Assembly: GCA_023430365.1 (NCBI GenBank)
Contig: JAEZAS010000071.1
Coordinates: 1-34,357 of the forward strand
Length of the DNA stretch: 34,357 bases
Source of the DNA: Planctomycetota bacterium
GTDB lineage: Bacteria > Planctomycetota > Planctomycetia > Pirellulales > Pirellulaceae
Direction of reading: 5' to 3'
Part shown: positions 23,100 through 30,990 of the stretch, one piece after another
How positions within the stretch are numbered: the stretch's first letter is position 1
How the letters are laid out: each line of letters begins with the position of its first letter
The notes under the pieces: model-generated
What the model saw: only the letters and a program-made list of their open reading frames with translations
What the model was told of the DNA's origin: nothing
The model's database searches: none
Position numbers and translations under genes: made by a program

Positions 23100-24434
23100 T
23101 TAGATCACCTGCGTCTTGCCAGGCACGGGCAGGGCGTAGCCTCCCTCGGGCAGCGGCTTCACTGGCGGCTCATCGTCGAAGCTGGTGAACTTCTCGACCG
23201 GCGAGACGACGATGTCGCTGTTGAGCGCGTCTTCCCACTTCAGCATCTTGCCGCTGTAGGTGGCCATCCGGCCGAAGATGGCGGTCATGGTGCTCAGGGC
23301 TCCCCATTCCCCTTCGTTCGGAATGCGGCCCGCTCGCAGGTCGGCGAACAGGTCGTGATGCTCCTGCTGGTGACCGTCGGCGCCCAGCTTGCCGAAGTCC
23401 TGGGTCATCTTGCCGTCGGCGTCGAAGATCTTCGAACCGCTGACGTCCGAACGGCCCTTGGTGCCGTGAACGTGCTCCGAGACGTTGTTCCAGCAGCCCG
23501 GGATGTGGCGGCACTGGCTCAGCATCACGGTGCCGTCGGCGTAGGTGAACTCGATCATGTGGTGATCGAAGATTTCGCCGTATTCCTTGCCCTTGCGGAC
23601 TTCGCAACCACCCTGCCCTTGAGCGGTGACCGGGTAGGCGTTCTTGATCCAGTTGATCACATCGATGTTGTGGATATGCTGTTCCACGATGTGATCGCCG
23701 CAGAGCCAGTTGAAGTAGTACCAGTTGCGCATCTGGTACTCCATCTCGCTCCAGTTGTCCTGGCGGAGCTTCAGCCACGGCGTCTGGCCGTTCCAGTAGG
23801 CGCGGGCCAGCACGATGTCGCCGATGGCTCCGTCCTGCAGGGCCTTTACCGTTTCCATGTACTTCCGCTCGTGGCGGCGCTGCAGACCGACACCGACGGC
23901 CAGGTTCTTTTCCTTGGCCTTCTTGGTGGCTTCGAGCACCTTGCGGACGCCGGCAGCGTCGACGGCGACCGGCTTTTCCATGAACACGTGCTTGCCAGCC
24001 TCTACGGCGGCGGCGAAGTGGAGCGGGCGGAAGCCGGGCGGCGTGGCCAGGATGACCATGTCGCAATCACTCTGGAGCACGTTCTTGTACGAGTCGAACC
24101 CGACAAACTGCTTTTCCTTGGGCACATCGACCTTGTCGTTGTGCTGACCCTTGATGCTCCGATAGGCGGCCTGCACACGATCGGAAAACACGTCGCCCAT
24201 GGCGACGAGCTTCACTTCACCTCCGCCCGTGTTCATCGCCTGGATGGCGGCGCCAGTGCCACGGCCGCCGCAACCCACGAGACCGATCTTGATCGTGTCG
24301 CTACCAAACGAATGGGCGGCGCGGGCGACATTCACCTGGCTGGCGGCGATCGAAGCGCCGGCGACGAGCAGCGACGAATTGCGGATGAAATCCCGACGCG
24401 ACGTGCCCGGCAGAGAGGTTTTCTTCGAACTCAT
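23100..24434 (-). CDS. Gfo/Idh/MocA family oxidoreductase with Tat signal
   Basis: NAD(P)-dependent sugar or inositol dehydrogenase-like protein of 444 residues, apparently exported folded. A twin-arginine signal (SRRDFIRNSSLLVAGASIAA, 12-31) precedes a Rossmann domain with GLVGCGGRGTG (51-61) and the family motif HVFMEKPVAVD (~155-165). The C-terminal substrate domain contains FNWLCGDHIVEQHIHNIDVI, where the His/Asp cluster is typical of the catalytic site. Planctomycetes carry many such Tat-linked paralogues, often tied to carbohydrate catabolism. GGAG lies nine bases before ATG 24434. It is a single-gene unit ending in a strong terminator. The actual substrate cannot be inferred because no sugar-utilisation genes surround it. 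Confidence 0.94.
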   Translation of the reverse strand: MSSKKTSLPGTSRRDFIRNSSLLVAGASIAASQVNVARAAHSFGSDTIKIGLVGCGGRGTGAAIQAMNTGGGEVKLVAMGDVFSDRVQAAYRSIKGQHNDKVDVPKEKQFVGFDSYKNVLQSDCDMVILATPPGFRPLHFAAAVEAGKHVFMEKPVAVDAAGVRKVLEATKKAKEKNLAVGVGLQRRHERKYMETVKALQDGAIGDIVLARAYWNGQTPWLKLRQDNWSEMEYQMRNWYYFNWLCGDHIVEQHIHNIDVINWIKNAYPVTAQGQGGCEVRKGKEYGEIFDHHMIEFTYADGTVMLSQCRHIPGCWNNVSEHVHGTKGRSDVSGSKIFDADGKMTQDFGKLGADGHQQEHHDLFADLRAGRIPNEGEWGALSTMTAIFGRMATYSGKMLKWEDALNSDIVVSPVEKFTSFDDEPPVKPLPEGGYALPVPGKTQVI

Positions 24435-25062
24435 TCAGATTGGCTCCAAGCGGAAAGCATTCGGGCGCCGGCAGCACCCTCGGTGAAAGCAACAAAGACA
24501 CCGGGCCAAGGCCCCGGAGAGGCCCCAGCAAAATGTACGTAAATCGGTCCAGCCCATAAGCATAGTGAGTCTCCGCCAGCGTTGCAATCAAATCCCCAAG
24601 CCCTGGCACGATGGGACGGCAACCCGCCTTAAGTGCTTCTGCAATCGAGTTGCAACACAACCTTTGCGCTCGGGCCGGTGTAGCGAAGGGACGCCGCTTC
24701 TCCACTTTTCTGAGAGCGTTGCCTCCTCGTTAGTTACGACGATCTATCTCGCTTTCTGGCAGGCGGCTTGCCCCTAAAAATCGCTACAACCGTACAACAC
24801 CTTTTTCGCTCCACGAAACGCCCACTTACGACGCCGGACGGCTGAACGAGCCGGGATGTGGCCGGTCCCGAGCGTGCTGGACAGTGCGCAGCCTGAAACG
24901 CCGCACGCGTCCGGAGGCTACGAACGGCCTGGGGGTTTGGATTTTACAAACTATTGCGTAGTTGGTCAATTTAAGGGGTGGCCCGATCGCCCCGCCGGGT
25001 ATAACGTTTGCTTCCCTTAGCTTTGCCAGCCAGCGGCCCAGGGAACCACGGAGGACTTTGCC
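24435..25062. other. 628-bp divergent non-coding region
   Basis: Separates the oxidoreductase (minus) from the exported Arg/Asp/Glu-rich gene (plus). No frame has a ribosome site and protein-like composition. Seen here: GGGCCAAGGCCC, a short palindrome near 24512-24523; a fairly AT-rich patch at 24720-24820 and another at 24938-24975; and TATAAC near 25000 as a weak plus-strand -10 without a -35. The GGAGG ribosome site of the next gene lies at its right end. Nothing resembling a tRNA, riboswitch or mobile-element remnant was recognised. Confidence 0.5.
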
Positions 25063-26157
25063 ATGCGCTTCATGCAATTACGTTGGATCAAGCGAGCTTG
25101 CGTTTGTATTCTCGCCGGCGCCTCTGTCGGCTCATTCGCTGCAGAGCCCGCCGATGCACAGATCTTCGGCGGCCGAATTCGCAACTGGATTCGCGGCAAC
25201 CGCGTCGAACGGATTCCTGCGGACGAAGCGGTCATCATCGAGCGGCGGTACGTCGAACCACGGATCGAGATGCCCGGCGATCCGGAGCCCGCTTATAGCT
25301 CCTCCCGTCGCTACGAGGACGGCGACGACTATGGTTCGGGCGTGAGTGAGCGGGTCCGCCGGGAACGCGGCTTTGCGATTCGCCGTCGCCCGAGTCGAGA
25401 CTATGACGATGTCGAGGTGGACGTACGAACCGAAGGTCGCACGGTCCGCTCGCTCGACGGACGACGATCGGCGCTACGGACTCCGGAAGACCGCTGGGAT
25501 GGTCGCGACGAGTTCGCAGCCGAACGTCGGTCTCGCGACCTGGACGTGCGCCGCGATTATGCGGAGGCGGAACCGCTCGACGATACGGCGCAGCGTCGGG
25601 TGGAGCGCACGCTGCGCGTCGATCGCCGGCAGGCCTCGAGCGTGACGCCCGCCGAAGATCCCTACGAACCGGAGGTCAGCGAGCGAGATCGTTCAGGAAT
25701 GACGTCACGCGACCGAGTCATTGAAAGAGAGCGTCGGTCCATCGCAGCTCGCGAAGCCGAGGAGCGGGATCTCGAACTGGGGGACCCCCGACGTCCATCG
25801 ACGGAGGAACTCAGCGACGAACGCTCTGCCCGCGATCGTCGAACACCACGCAGTGATGAGCGGGTTCGTCCCGCAGCCGCGGAGGAGCCCGAAGCGGCCG
25901 ACATGCCGGAAGCAGTCGACCGTGAAAGGCCGGAAGCGATTGACGATTTCGACATGCCCCGGTCACAACGAGACTCCGACGGGGCGGAAGCAGCGAAGGA
26001 CGTTCGTCCATCCACTTCGCGACCAGCGTCGGATCGAACCGAGGCGGAACGGACCACTTCCGACCGTCGGCTACCCTCTCCACCCGCCGGCCCGCGTCAG
26101 CGGCCGGCAGCGTCGGCTGACGACGATTTGCTTCCGCCACCGCCGGACGACGAGTAG
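25063..26157 (+). CDS. Exported Arg/Asp/Glu-rich low-complexity protein
   Basis: Not recognised. The 364-residue product has a signal peptide (~1-33, basic WIKR then CVCILAGASVGSFAAEPADAQ, cleavage probably after ADA). A short region follows (IFGGRIRNWIRGNRVERIPADEAVIIERRYVEPRI, split), then about 270 residues of very high Arg, Asp, Glu and Ser content with recurrent RR, RDR, ERD and RRS runs. It ends in Pro-rich SPPAGPRQRP and DDDLLPPPPDDE. No globular domain, cysteine pattern or enzyme motif is visible beyond the signal. It is probably intrinsically disordered and cell-envelope or surface located. GGAGG eight bases before ATG 25063 supports the start. Codon composition follows the region, so horizontal transfer is not indicated. 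Confidence 0.75.
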   Translation: MRFMQLRWIKRACVCILAGASVGSFAAEPADAQIFGGRIRNWIRGNRVERIPADEAVIIERRYVEPRIEMPGDPEPAYSSSRRYEDGDDYGSGVSERVRRERGFAIRRRPSRDYDDVEVDVRTEGRTVRSLDGRRSALRTPEDRWDGRDEFAAERRSRDLDVRRDYAEAEPLDDTAQRRVERTLRVDRRQASSVTPAEDPYEPEVSERDRSGMTSRDRVIERERRSIAAREAEERDLELGDPRRPSTEELSDERSARDRRTPRSDERVRPAAAEEPEAADMPEAVDRERPEAIDDFDMPRSQRDSDGAEAAKDVRPSTSRPASDRTEAERTTSDRRLPSPPAGPRQRPAASADDDLLPPPPDDE

Positions 26158-26401
26158 TCCGGTCAGGCAAGCGTGGCAAACCTTGCCGGCGGAGTATCCG
26201 GCGGGGATTTCCTTCAAGGCTGCGTCGATACGCGTCGCAGCCACAATACAGCGGCTGGTTAGAGCGGCTTGTTGGACCCGCTAGCTACCCGCAAAGTCCC
26301 CCCGGTTTCACCTCGTGGACCCCTGGCGGAAGGCCCAAAGCCAGAGGCTGGCAACGTCCGATGGTTACGCTGCCCACCGTAACTCTTCGGAGCCGCGCCC
26401 G

Positions 26402-26566
26402 ATGCAGTCCAGCCCGCCTCTCGATCCCACCTCGCGCGGATCGCTTCTCGAAGAACTCGACGCCCGCCAGGACGAAGTCCTGGCCCGGCTCGAGGACCTC
26501 AACAAGCAGCTCGAACAGGTTCTTTCCGCCTGGACCAGCCGGCCCACCTTGGCCGACGCTGCATGA
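26402..26566 (+). CDS. Small coiled-coil protein, 54 residues
   Basis: A short frame with a Pro/Ser-rich start (MQSSPPLDPTSRGS) and one strongly amphipathic helix, LLEELDARQDEVLARLEDLN then KQLEQVLSAW, with leucines at heptad a/d spacing. It is likely a small oligomeric coiled coil. GGAG nine bases before ATG 26402 supports this start; the frame continues upstream to 26315 without a better site. Similar tiny 'LDARQDEVL' proteins appear, from memory, in other planctomycete genomes, which suggests conservation, but their function is unknown. It stands alone, 244 bases after the exported Arg-rich protein gene and before the inverted repeat pair. Confidence 0.6.
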   Translation: MQSSPPLDPTSRGSLLEELDARQDEVLARLEDLNKQLEQVLSAWTSRPTLADAA

Positions 26567-26618
26567 TCGCTGGCGATCGCGCCCGAACTCTCAACGCAAA
26601 GCGATCCTCACAAAAACT

Positions 26619-26655
26619 CCCCTCTCCCTCTGGGAGAGGGCCGGGGTGAGGGAGG
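26619..26655 (+). repeat. REP-like element, left copy
   Basis: A 37-base element beginning CCCCTCTCCC and ending GGTGAGGGAGG. It contains a perfect nine-base stem CCCTCTCCC/GGGAGAGGG with a TCT loop. It matches the reverse complement of the copy at 26738-26774 at 34 of 37 positions. Very similar CCCTCTCCC...GGGTGAGGG palindromes are widespread intergenic repeats in many bacteria. Confidence 0.85.
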
Positions 26656-26737
26656 TTTGCGTCACTAAGCGTATATCCGCTACGTTGAGTTAGAACTTTC
26701 GACGGGAACGAGGTAGCAGGCGGCTGAGCGCTTCACG

Positions 26738-26774
26738 CCTCCCTCACCCTTTCCCTCTCCCAGAGGGAGAGGGG
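26738..26774 (-). repeat. REP-like element, right copy (inverted)
   Basis: Inverted partner of the left copy, with the same internal nine-base stem. The three differences fall in one block, where the left copy has CCGG and this copy, read on its own strand, has AAAG. The two face each other across 82 bases and lie between the convergent ends of the small coiled-coil and ABC1-kinase genes. A CT-rich low-complexity run (about 26786-26828) follows up to the kinase stop. Confidence 0.85.
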
Positions 26775-26829
26775 ACCGATGGAACGTCCTGCTGCTCTCT
26801 GAACTCTACTCTCTGCTCTCTCCCCTGCC

Positions 26830-28551
26830 CTACTTCTTCTGCTCACCACTTTCCCGATGGTCCAGATGCCCCGATTTGTTGATCGAGTGCAGCAAGCGGA
26901 AGCCGATCAGGATGCTGGTGAAGCTACCCATCAGGCCGAGGATCGAGAGGTTGTGCAGGCCGAACCAGGTGGGCCGGCTGAAGAGAACCGGCGGCACATC
27001 GTTGGCCAGCAGGAGGGACGAGCCGAGAAAGAGCGAACTGGCCAGGACGCAGAGCACGATGCGGTTCACGCTCGGTCCGAGCCCGCGATGATCGAGGTGC
27101 ACGTCGAACTTGCCGCTCTGCACCTGATCGAAGATCTGCATCAGCCGCTCGGGGAGCACCTCGGCGAGTCGCTCGACCTCGACGTACATCCGCCGCAGCT
27201 TCCGCGCCTGTCGCATCGGTGACAGACGCTGCAAAATCATCCGCCGGTGAAACGGCTGCATCACCTCCATGAGGCTGAATCGCGGAGTGAGCAGGCGGGC
27301 GGTTCCTTCGAGCGTCACGAGAACCTTGATGATCATTGCCACCTGCGTCGGCAGCGTGATCCGCCACCGGCGAATGATGTGGATCATGTCGGTCAGGGCG
27401 CCGCTCAGATCAAACTGGTCGAGATTCTGCGTCGAATAATGCCCGACGAAGTCGGCCACGTCGCTCGAGAGGCCTTGCTCGTCGAGTTGCTGGGGAACCT
27501 GGCCGATGCGTTTGATGAGCATCGTCAGCATGTGCGTGTCGTGATTGACGATCGCCAGCAGCATCTCCTCGATGTCTTCCCGCAGCTTCTCATCGATGCG
27601 GCCGACCATGCCCCAATCGATGAGGCCGATCACATTGCCCGGCAGCAGCACGATGTTGCCCGGGTGCGGATCGGCGTGATAGAAGCCATGGGTGAAGATC
27701 ATTTCCAAGTACAGTTCGGCGCCGCGGCGGGCGACTTCCTCGCGGTCGATGCCAGCCGCGTCGATGAGCGCCGGCTGCGATAGGGGCAGCCCGTCGATCA
27801 TTTCCATCGTCAGCACGCGACCCGTGCAAAACTCCGTGTAGGGGCGCGGAATGCAGACGCTGGGGTTGTCCTTGAAGAGACTGGCAAACTGCATCAGGTT
27901 GCGCTCTTCGCGGCCGAAGTCGAGCTCGCGGCGGAGCGTGCGGGCCATCTCGGCGAAATTCGCGCTGGGCCGATAGGGCTGTAGCTCCGGCACGTGCTCA
28001 GCCAGTTGGGCGAGGCCCGCGAGCACATCGAGGTCTTCGTTCACCTTGCTTTCGAGTCCCGTGTGCTGAACCTTGACGACGACGCGCTCCCCCGTCTTGA
28101 GCCGGGCCCGATGGACCTGTCCGATCGACGCGGAGGCGATCGGAGTCAGATCGAACTCGGCAAACAGATCCTCCAGCGGCTCGCCTAGTTCCGTTTCGAC
28201 CATCGCCCGTACCTGCTCGGGGGAGTCCGGGGGCGTCGAGGTTTGCAGCTGGGTCAGCTCTTCGGCAAGCTCGACGCCGACGACATCGGGGCGCGTGCTC
28301 ATGAGTTGGCCGAGCTTGATGAACGTCGGGCCGAGCTCCACGAGCGTCAGCCGAATGCGGGCCTCGCGCGTGTGACGCGCAATTGCTTCCCCATCTCGGT
28401 CCTTCAGCCGGTTCTTGGCGAACTCGATGTTCGTCTGCGCCAGCCAATCGGCCAGCCCGTACTTGCTCAGCACGGACAGGATCTCTCCCCAACGTTTCAC
28501 GTTGCGGTAGAGATGAGGAATCGAGGGAATCTTGAGCAAGCGAGTAACCAT
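26830..28551 (-). CDS. ABC1/UbiB/AarF atypical kinase
   Basis: A 573-residue protein-kinase-like ATPase of the UbiB family, required for ubiquinone synthesis in proteobacteria and for quinone or lipid homeostasis elsewhere. Family signatures are FIKLGQLMSTRPD with KLGQ at 79-82, the Ala-rich loop SASIGQVHRARL (139-151), lysine VVVKVQ (Lys160), the catalytic-loop equivalent HADPHPGN (292-299) and the metal-binding IDWG (311-314). The C-terminus adds two membrane helices (~505-525 and ~540-560), as in UbiB itself. No quinone genes adjoin it. It diverges from the SEC-C protein gene. The single-lipid target is unknown, so no symbol is assigned. Confidence 0.93.
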   Translation of the reverse strand: MVTRLLKIPSIPHLYRNVKRWGEILSVLSKYGLADWLAQTNIEFAKNRLKDRDGEAIARHTREARIRLTLVELGPTFIKLGQLMSTRPDVVGVELAEELTQLQTSTPPDSPEQVRAMVETELGEPLEDLFAEFDLTPIASASIGQVHRARLKTGERVVVKVQHTGLESKVNEDLDVLAGLAQLAEHVPELQPYRPSANFAEMARTLRRELDFGREERNLMQFASLFKDNPSVCIPRPYTEFCTGRVLTMEMIDGLPLSQPALIDAAGIDREEVARRGAELYLEMIFTHGFYHADPHPGNIVLLPGNVIGLIDWGMVGRIDEKLREDIEEMLLAIVNHDTHMLTMLIKRIGQVPQQLDEQGLSSDVADFVGHYSTQNLDQFDLSGALTDMIHIIRRWRITLPTQVAMIIKVLVTLEGTARLLTPRFSLMEVMQPFHRRMILQRLSPMRQARKLRRMYVEVERLAEVLPERLMQIFDQVQSGKFDVHLDHRGLGPSVNRIVLCVLASSLFLGSSLLLANDVPPVLFSRPTWFGLHNLSILGLMGSFTSILIGFRLLHSINKSGHLDHRESGEQKK

Positions 28552-28659
28552 CGAAGCGAGGGAAAAACCGGACTGAATTAGTTTAGCTTAACCACCCGGA
28601 GACCGTTAGAATGAAGGGCGCTCGCCGGCTCATTCGCTCCCTTATCGGAGGCTGAAGTT

Positions 28660-29640
28660 ATGACCGCGACGGTTTCTAGCGGTTCTGCCGCCACTCGGTC
28701 GTCCAGTCCGGAGGTGGTCGCCATCCTTTCCGGCTTGGACTGCTCCGACCTCGAAAAGGTTCAGCAAGCGATCCGCGACGCTCGCAGACGTCGTGCCGAA
28801 GTGACTCCGGCCCTCATCGACGCCCTGCGGCAAATCGCCGAACAGGCCCGCGCCGGTCACGTGGAACATCGCCCCTTGCTCCCCGTGGGACTCTGCCTGC
28901 TCACCGAATTCCAGGCGGTTGAAGCGCTGCCGGTGGTCATTGAGATCCTCACGCTGCCGGGGAAGTTGCCCGAGGAACTGCTGGAGGACCTGCTGACCGA
29001 AACCATGCCGCGGACGCTCGCCACGCTGGCCGGCAATCAACTCGAACTGCTCGATGGTATCATCCGCGACCCCGCGGTGAACGAGTACTCGCGGTGGGCG
29101 GCCTTGCGAGTGCGCAGCTTTCTGGTCCGCGATGGACGCCTCTCGTCGACCGAAGCCGTGTGCGCTTTGCAGCGGCACCTGCGGCAGGCGATCGACAGCA
29201 TGGACCGCGCCATCGGGGCCGCCCTGGTGATCGAGCTGACCGCCCTCTGCGGTCGAGAGGCCTATGGAACGATCGTCGAGGCCTTCCAGGCTGGCATTGT
29301 CGACACCTGCATGATCGACCTGGCCGAGGCCGAGGAGGAGTTTGGCGAGTCTGGCTACAAGGAGCGATCGCTCAACCACCTGCCCCCGACGGGCATCGAC
29401 GACACAATCGTCGAGATCGAGGACTGGAATTGGGAGGAGGGCGATTTGGAGTTACTGGCTGCCGACGTGCCCACCATCGTGGAATCGACCCATTTCCTCA
29501 ACCGGCCCGAGCAATTGATTGTGGGGGACCTGTTCCCCGAGATTGCGGTCCCGCATGGAGGACACGTCGGCCGGAATGAGGTCTGTCCCTGCGGCAGCGG
29601 GAAGAAGTTTAAGAAGTGCTGCGGCAAACCGGGAGCCTAG
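28660..29640 (+). CDS. DUF1186-like protein with C-terminal SEC-C zinc motif
   Basis: A 326-residue soluble protein. The first ~240 residues are helical and HEAT-like (TPALIDALRQIAEQARAGHV, ALPVVIEILTLPGKLPEELL) and match my recollection of DUF1186. An acidic patch follows (~245-265, EIEDWNWEEGDLE). The last ~25 residues are a classic SEC-C motif, VGRNEVCPCGSGKKFKKCCG, with Cys309, 311, 320 and 321 as zinc ligands. SEC-C in SecA contacts SecB and ribosomes; stand-alone copies have unclear roles. GGAGG nine bases upstream fixes ATG 28660. TAGAAT near 28608 is a weak -10 candidate. The next gene, an ECF sigma factor, starts 86 bases after its stop. Confidence 0.87.
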   Translation: MTATVSSGSAATRSSSPEVVAILSGLDCSDLEKVQQAIRDARRRRAEVTPALIDALRQIAEQARAGHVEHRPLLPVGLCLLTEFQAVEALPVVIEILTLPGKLPEELLEDLLTETMPRTLATLAGNQLELLDGIIRDPAVNEYSRWAALRVRSFLVRDGRLSSTEAVCALQRHLRQAIDSMDRAIGAALVIELTALCGREAYGTIVEAFQAGIVDTCMIDLAEAEEEFGESGYKERSLNHLPPTGIDDTIVEIEDWNWEEGDLELLAADVPTIVESTHFLNRPEQLIVGDLFPEIAVPHGGHVGRNEVCPCGSGKKFKKCCGKPGA

Positions 29641-29726
29641 CCGACAGGGGCCCTGCCGGTCGCGGCTGGAAAATGTTTTCTCGGGCCTGCAATAATCGGC
29701 CACCCGTTTCCGTTGAGGGTGGTGTG

Positions 29727-30272
29727 ATGACTGCCGAGCCAGCCACAAGCGCGTGTCGCGAAAGACTAGCCCGCTGGGTGAACCAGCATGGGTTGGCCGT
29801 TCGTGGCTACTTGCGCTCGCTCACCGGCCGGCCCGATTTGGCCGACGACCTGGCTCAGGAGGTGTTTCAGCGGGCCTGGCTGGCTAGGGATCGCTACATC
29901 GACCGCGGCCAGGAACGGGCGTACCTGCTGACGATTGCCGATCGCCTCGCTTGCGACCATTTCCGCCGCTCCTCCCCCGAACTGTCGCTCGATGTGGCCC
30001 GTGACGCCGGCGAGTGGAGAACCCTGGAGCCGACCGCTCCTACGTTTGGTCCGCTGGAGCGATTGATGACCGCCGAGACGAGCACGCGAATCCAGGAAGC
30101 CCTGCAAAAGCTCTCCCCCGCCCAGCGGCGGGTATTGCTGCTGCGGTTCTACGGCGAGATGTCGTTTCAGGAGATTGCCGACTCGATCGATTCCCCACGG
30201 AACACCGTCCTAAGCCATTGCCGGCGAGGTCTGCTGACACTGCGGCAACTGCTGCGAGAGGACCTGCTATGA
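29727..30272 (+). CDS. ECF-type RNA polymerase sigma factor
   Basis: A 181-residue sigma-70 family factor with only regions 2 and 4. Region 2 spans ~20-82 (GYLRSLTGRPDLADDLAQEVF is the 2.2 core; AYLLTIADRLACDHFRR is 2.3/2.4). Region 4 spans ~124-178 (LSPAQRRVLLLRFYGEMSFQEI; IADSIDSPRNTVLSHCRRGL is the helix-turn-helix). The linker between the regions is ~40 residues. The start is ATG 29727, preceded by GAGGGTGGTGTG; the frame runs upstream to 29616 but those codons overlap the SEC-C gene end and look non-coding. Its stop overlaps the ATG of the next gene (ATGA), the usual layout of a sigma/anti-sigma pair. Promoter target unknown. Confidence 0.94.
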   Translation: MTAEPATSACRERLARWVNQHGLAVRGYLRSLTGRPDLADDLAQEVFQRAWLARDRYIDRGQERAYLLTIADRLACDHFRRSSPELSLDVARDAGEWRTLEPTAPTFGPLERLMTAETSTRIQEALQKLSPAQRRVLLLRFYGEMSFQEIADSIDSPRNTVLSHCRRGLLTLRQLLREDLL

Positions 30273-30964
30273 ACGACGACGACCGATTGCATCAGCTCTT
30301 CCAGGCAACCTCCCGCGCGAGCCACAACACGCCTTTGCCGACCGATTCGGAAGCTTCGGAGACTGAGGAACTCCGCGACGCCTGGCGGCAGATGACCCAT
30401 GGGCTGCGCGAGCAGGACGGGAAGCTCAAATCCGACCACGCCGACTTCGCCAGCCGGGTGCTGGCCTCGCTCGAAGGCTTGGAAACTGAACCGGCCGACG
30501 TTCGTCCATCGGTACGCAAGGCCGCCATCCTCCCCAGCGGCGAGTCCGACAGTCGTCCCGCGACTCGCCAGGATTGGCTGGCGCTAATCGCCATCGTAGC
30601 CGTCTGCGGGCTGACGATCTGGTGGTTTGACGGTAGCAAAGAATCCTCCCCGGCCAATGAGACCTCGGAAGTTGTCCAGACCGAGCCACGACCAGCAGCA
30701 GACCCATCCCCCAGAACCAACGCTCCACTGGAAGTCGCCTCGCCAACTCATCCCAATGCAACCATCGCTGACGAGCCGCCGCCCCTAACAAACTCCGCCG
30801 AAATCTTATCCACCGCCTGGACCGATCCGGTCGACGACGCAATCGCCGAAGCCAGCGAGCAACTGGTCGCAATGCACGGTTCGTCGAATTGGGATCGCTC
30901 GGTGCAAGCGTTCGAGCAGTACCGCCAGTCGGTCGAGCAGGAAATGAATGAATGGGACCTTTAG
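30269..30964 (+). CDS. Putative membrane-bound anti-sigma factor
   Basis: A 231-residue protein translationally coupled to the ECF sigma gene by a four-base overlap. The N-terminal ~100 residues are cytoplasmic, acidic and helical (DDDRLHQLFQATSRA, TEELRDAWRQMTHGLRE, DFASRVLASLEGLE). One membrane helix follows at ~102-120 (DWLALIAIVAVCGLTIWWF), then a ~110-residue Pro/Ala/Thr-rich outer region (NPRTNAPLEV, PTHPNATIADEPPP). It ends with a helix (SNWDRSVQAFEQYRQSVEQE). No zinc-type HxxxCxxC motif is present, so this would be a ZAS-less anti-sigma. The role is inferred from position and topology, not from a recognised domain. Confidence 0.7.
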   Translation: MNDDDRLHQLFQATSRASHNTPLPTDSEASETEELRDAWRQMTHGLREQDGKLKSDHADFASRVLASLEGLETEPADVRPSVRKAAILPSGESDSRPATRQDWLALIAIVAVCGLTIWWFDGSKESSPANETSEVVQTEPRPAADPSPRTNAPLEVASPTHPNATIADEPPPLTNSAEILSTAWTDPVDDAIAEASEQLVAMHGSSNWDRSVQAFEQYRQSVEQEMNEWDL

Positions 30965-30990
30965 TGTTCGAACTCTCCAGGAGCCGTTCG

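Noticed and set aside
22921..23103. 60-codon plus frame
   Set aside because: Runs through the intrinsic terminator of the oxidoreductase gene and has no ribosome site.
23355..24542. 395-codon plus-strand open frame
   Set aside because: Antisense shadow of the Gfo/Idh/MocA gene, which has a full set of family motifs.
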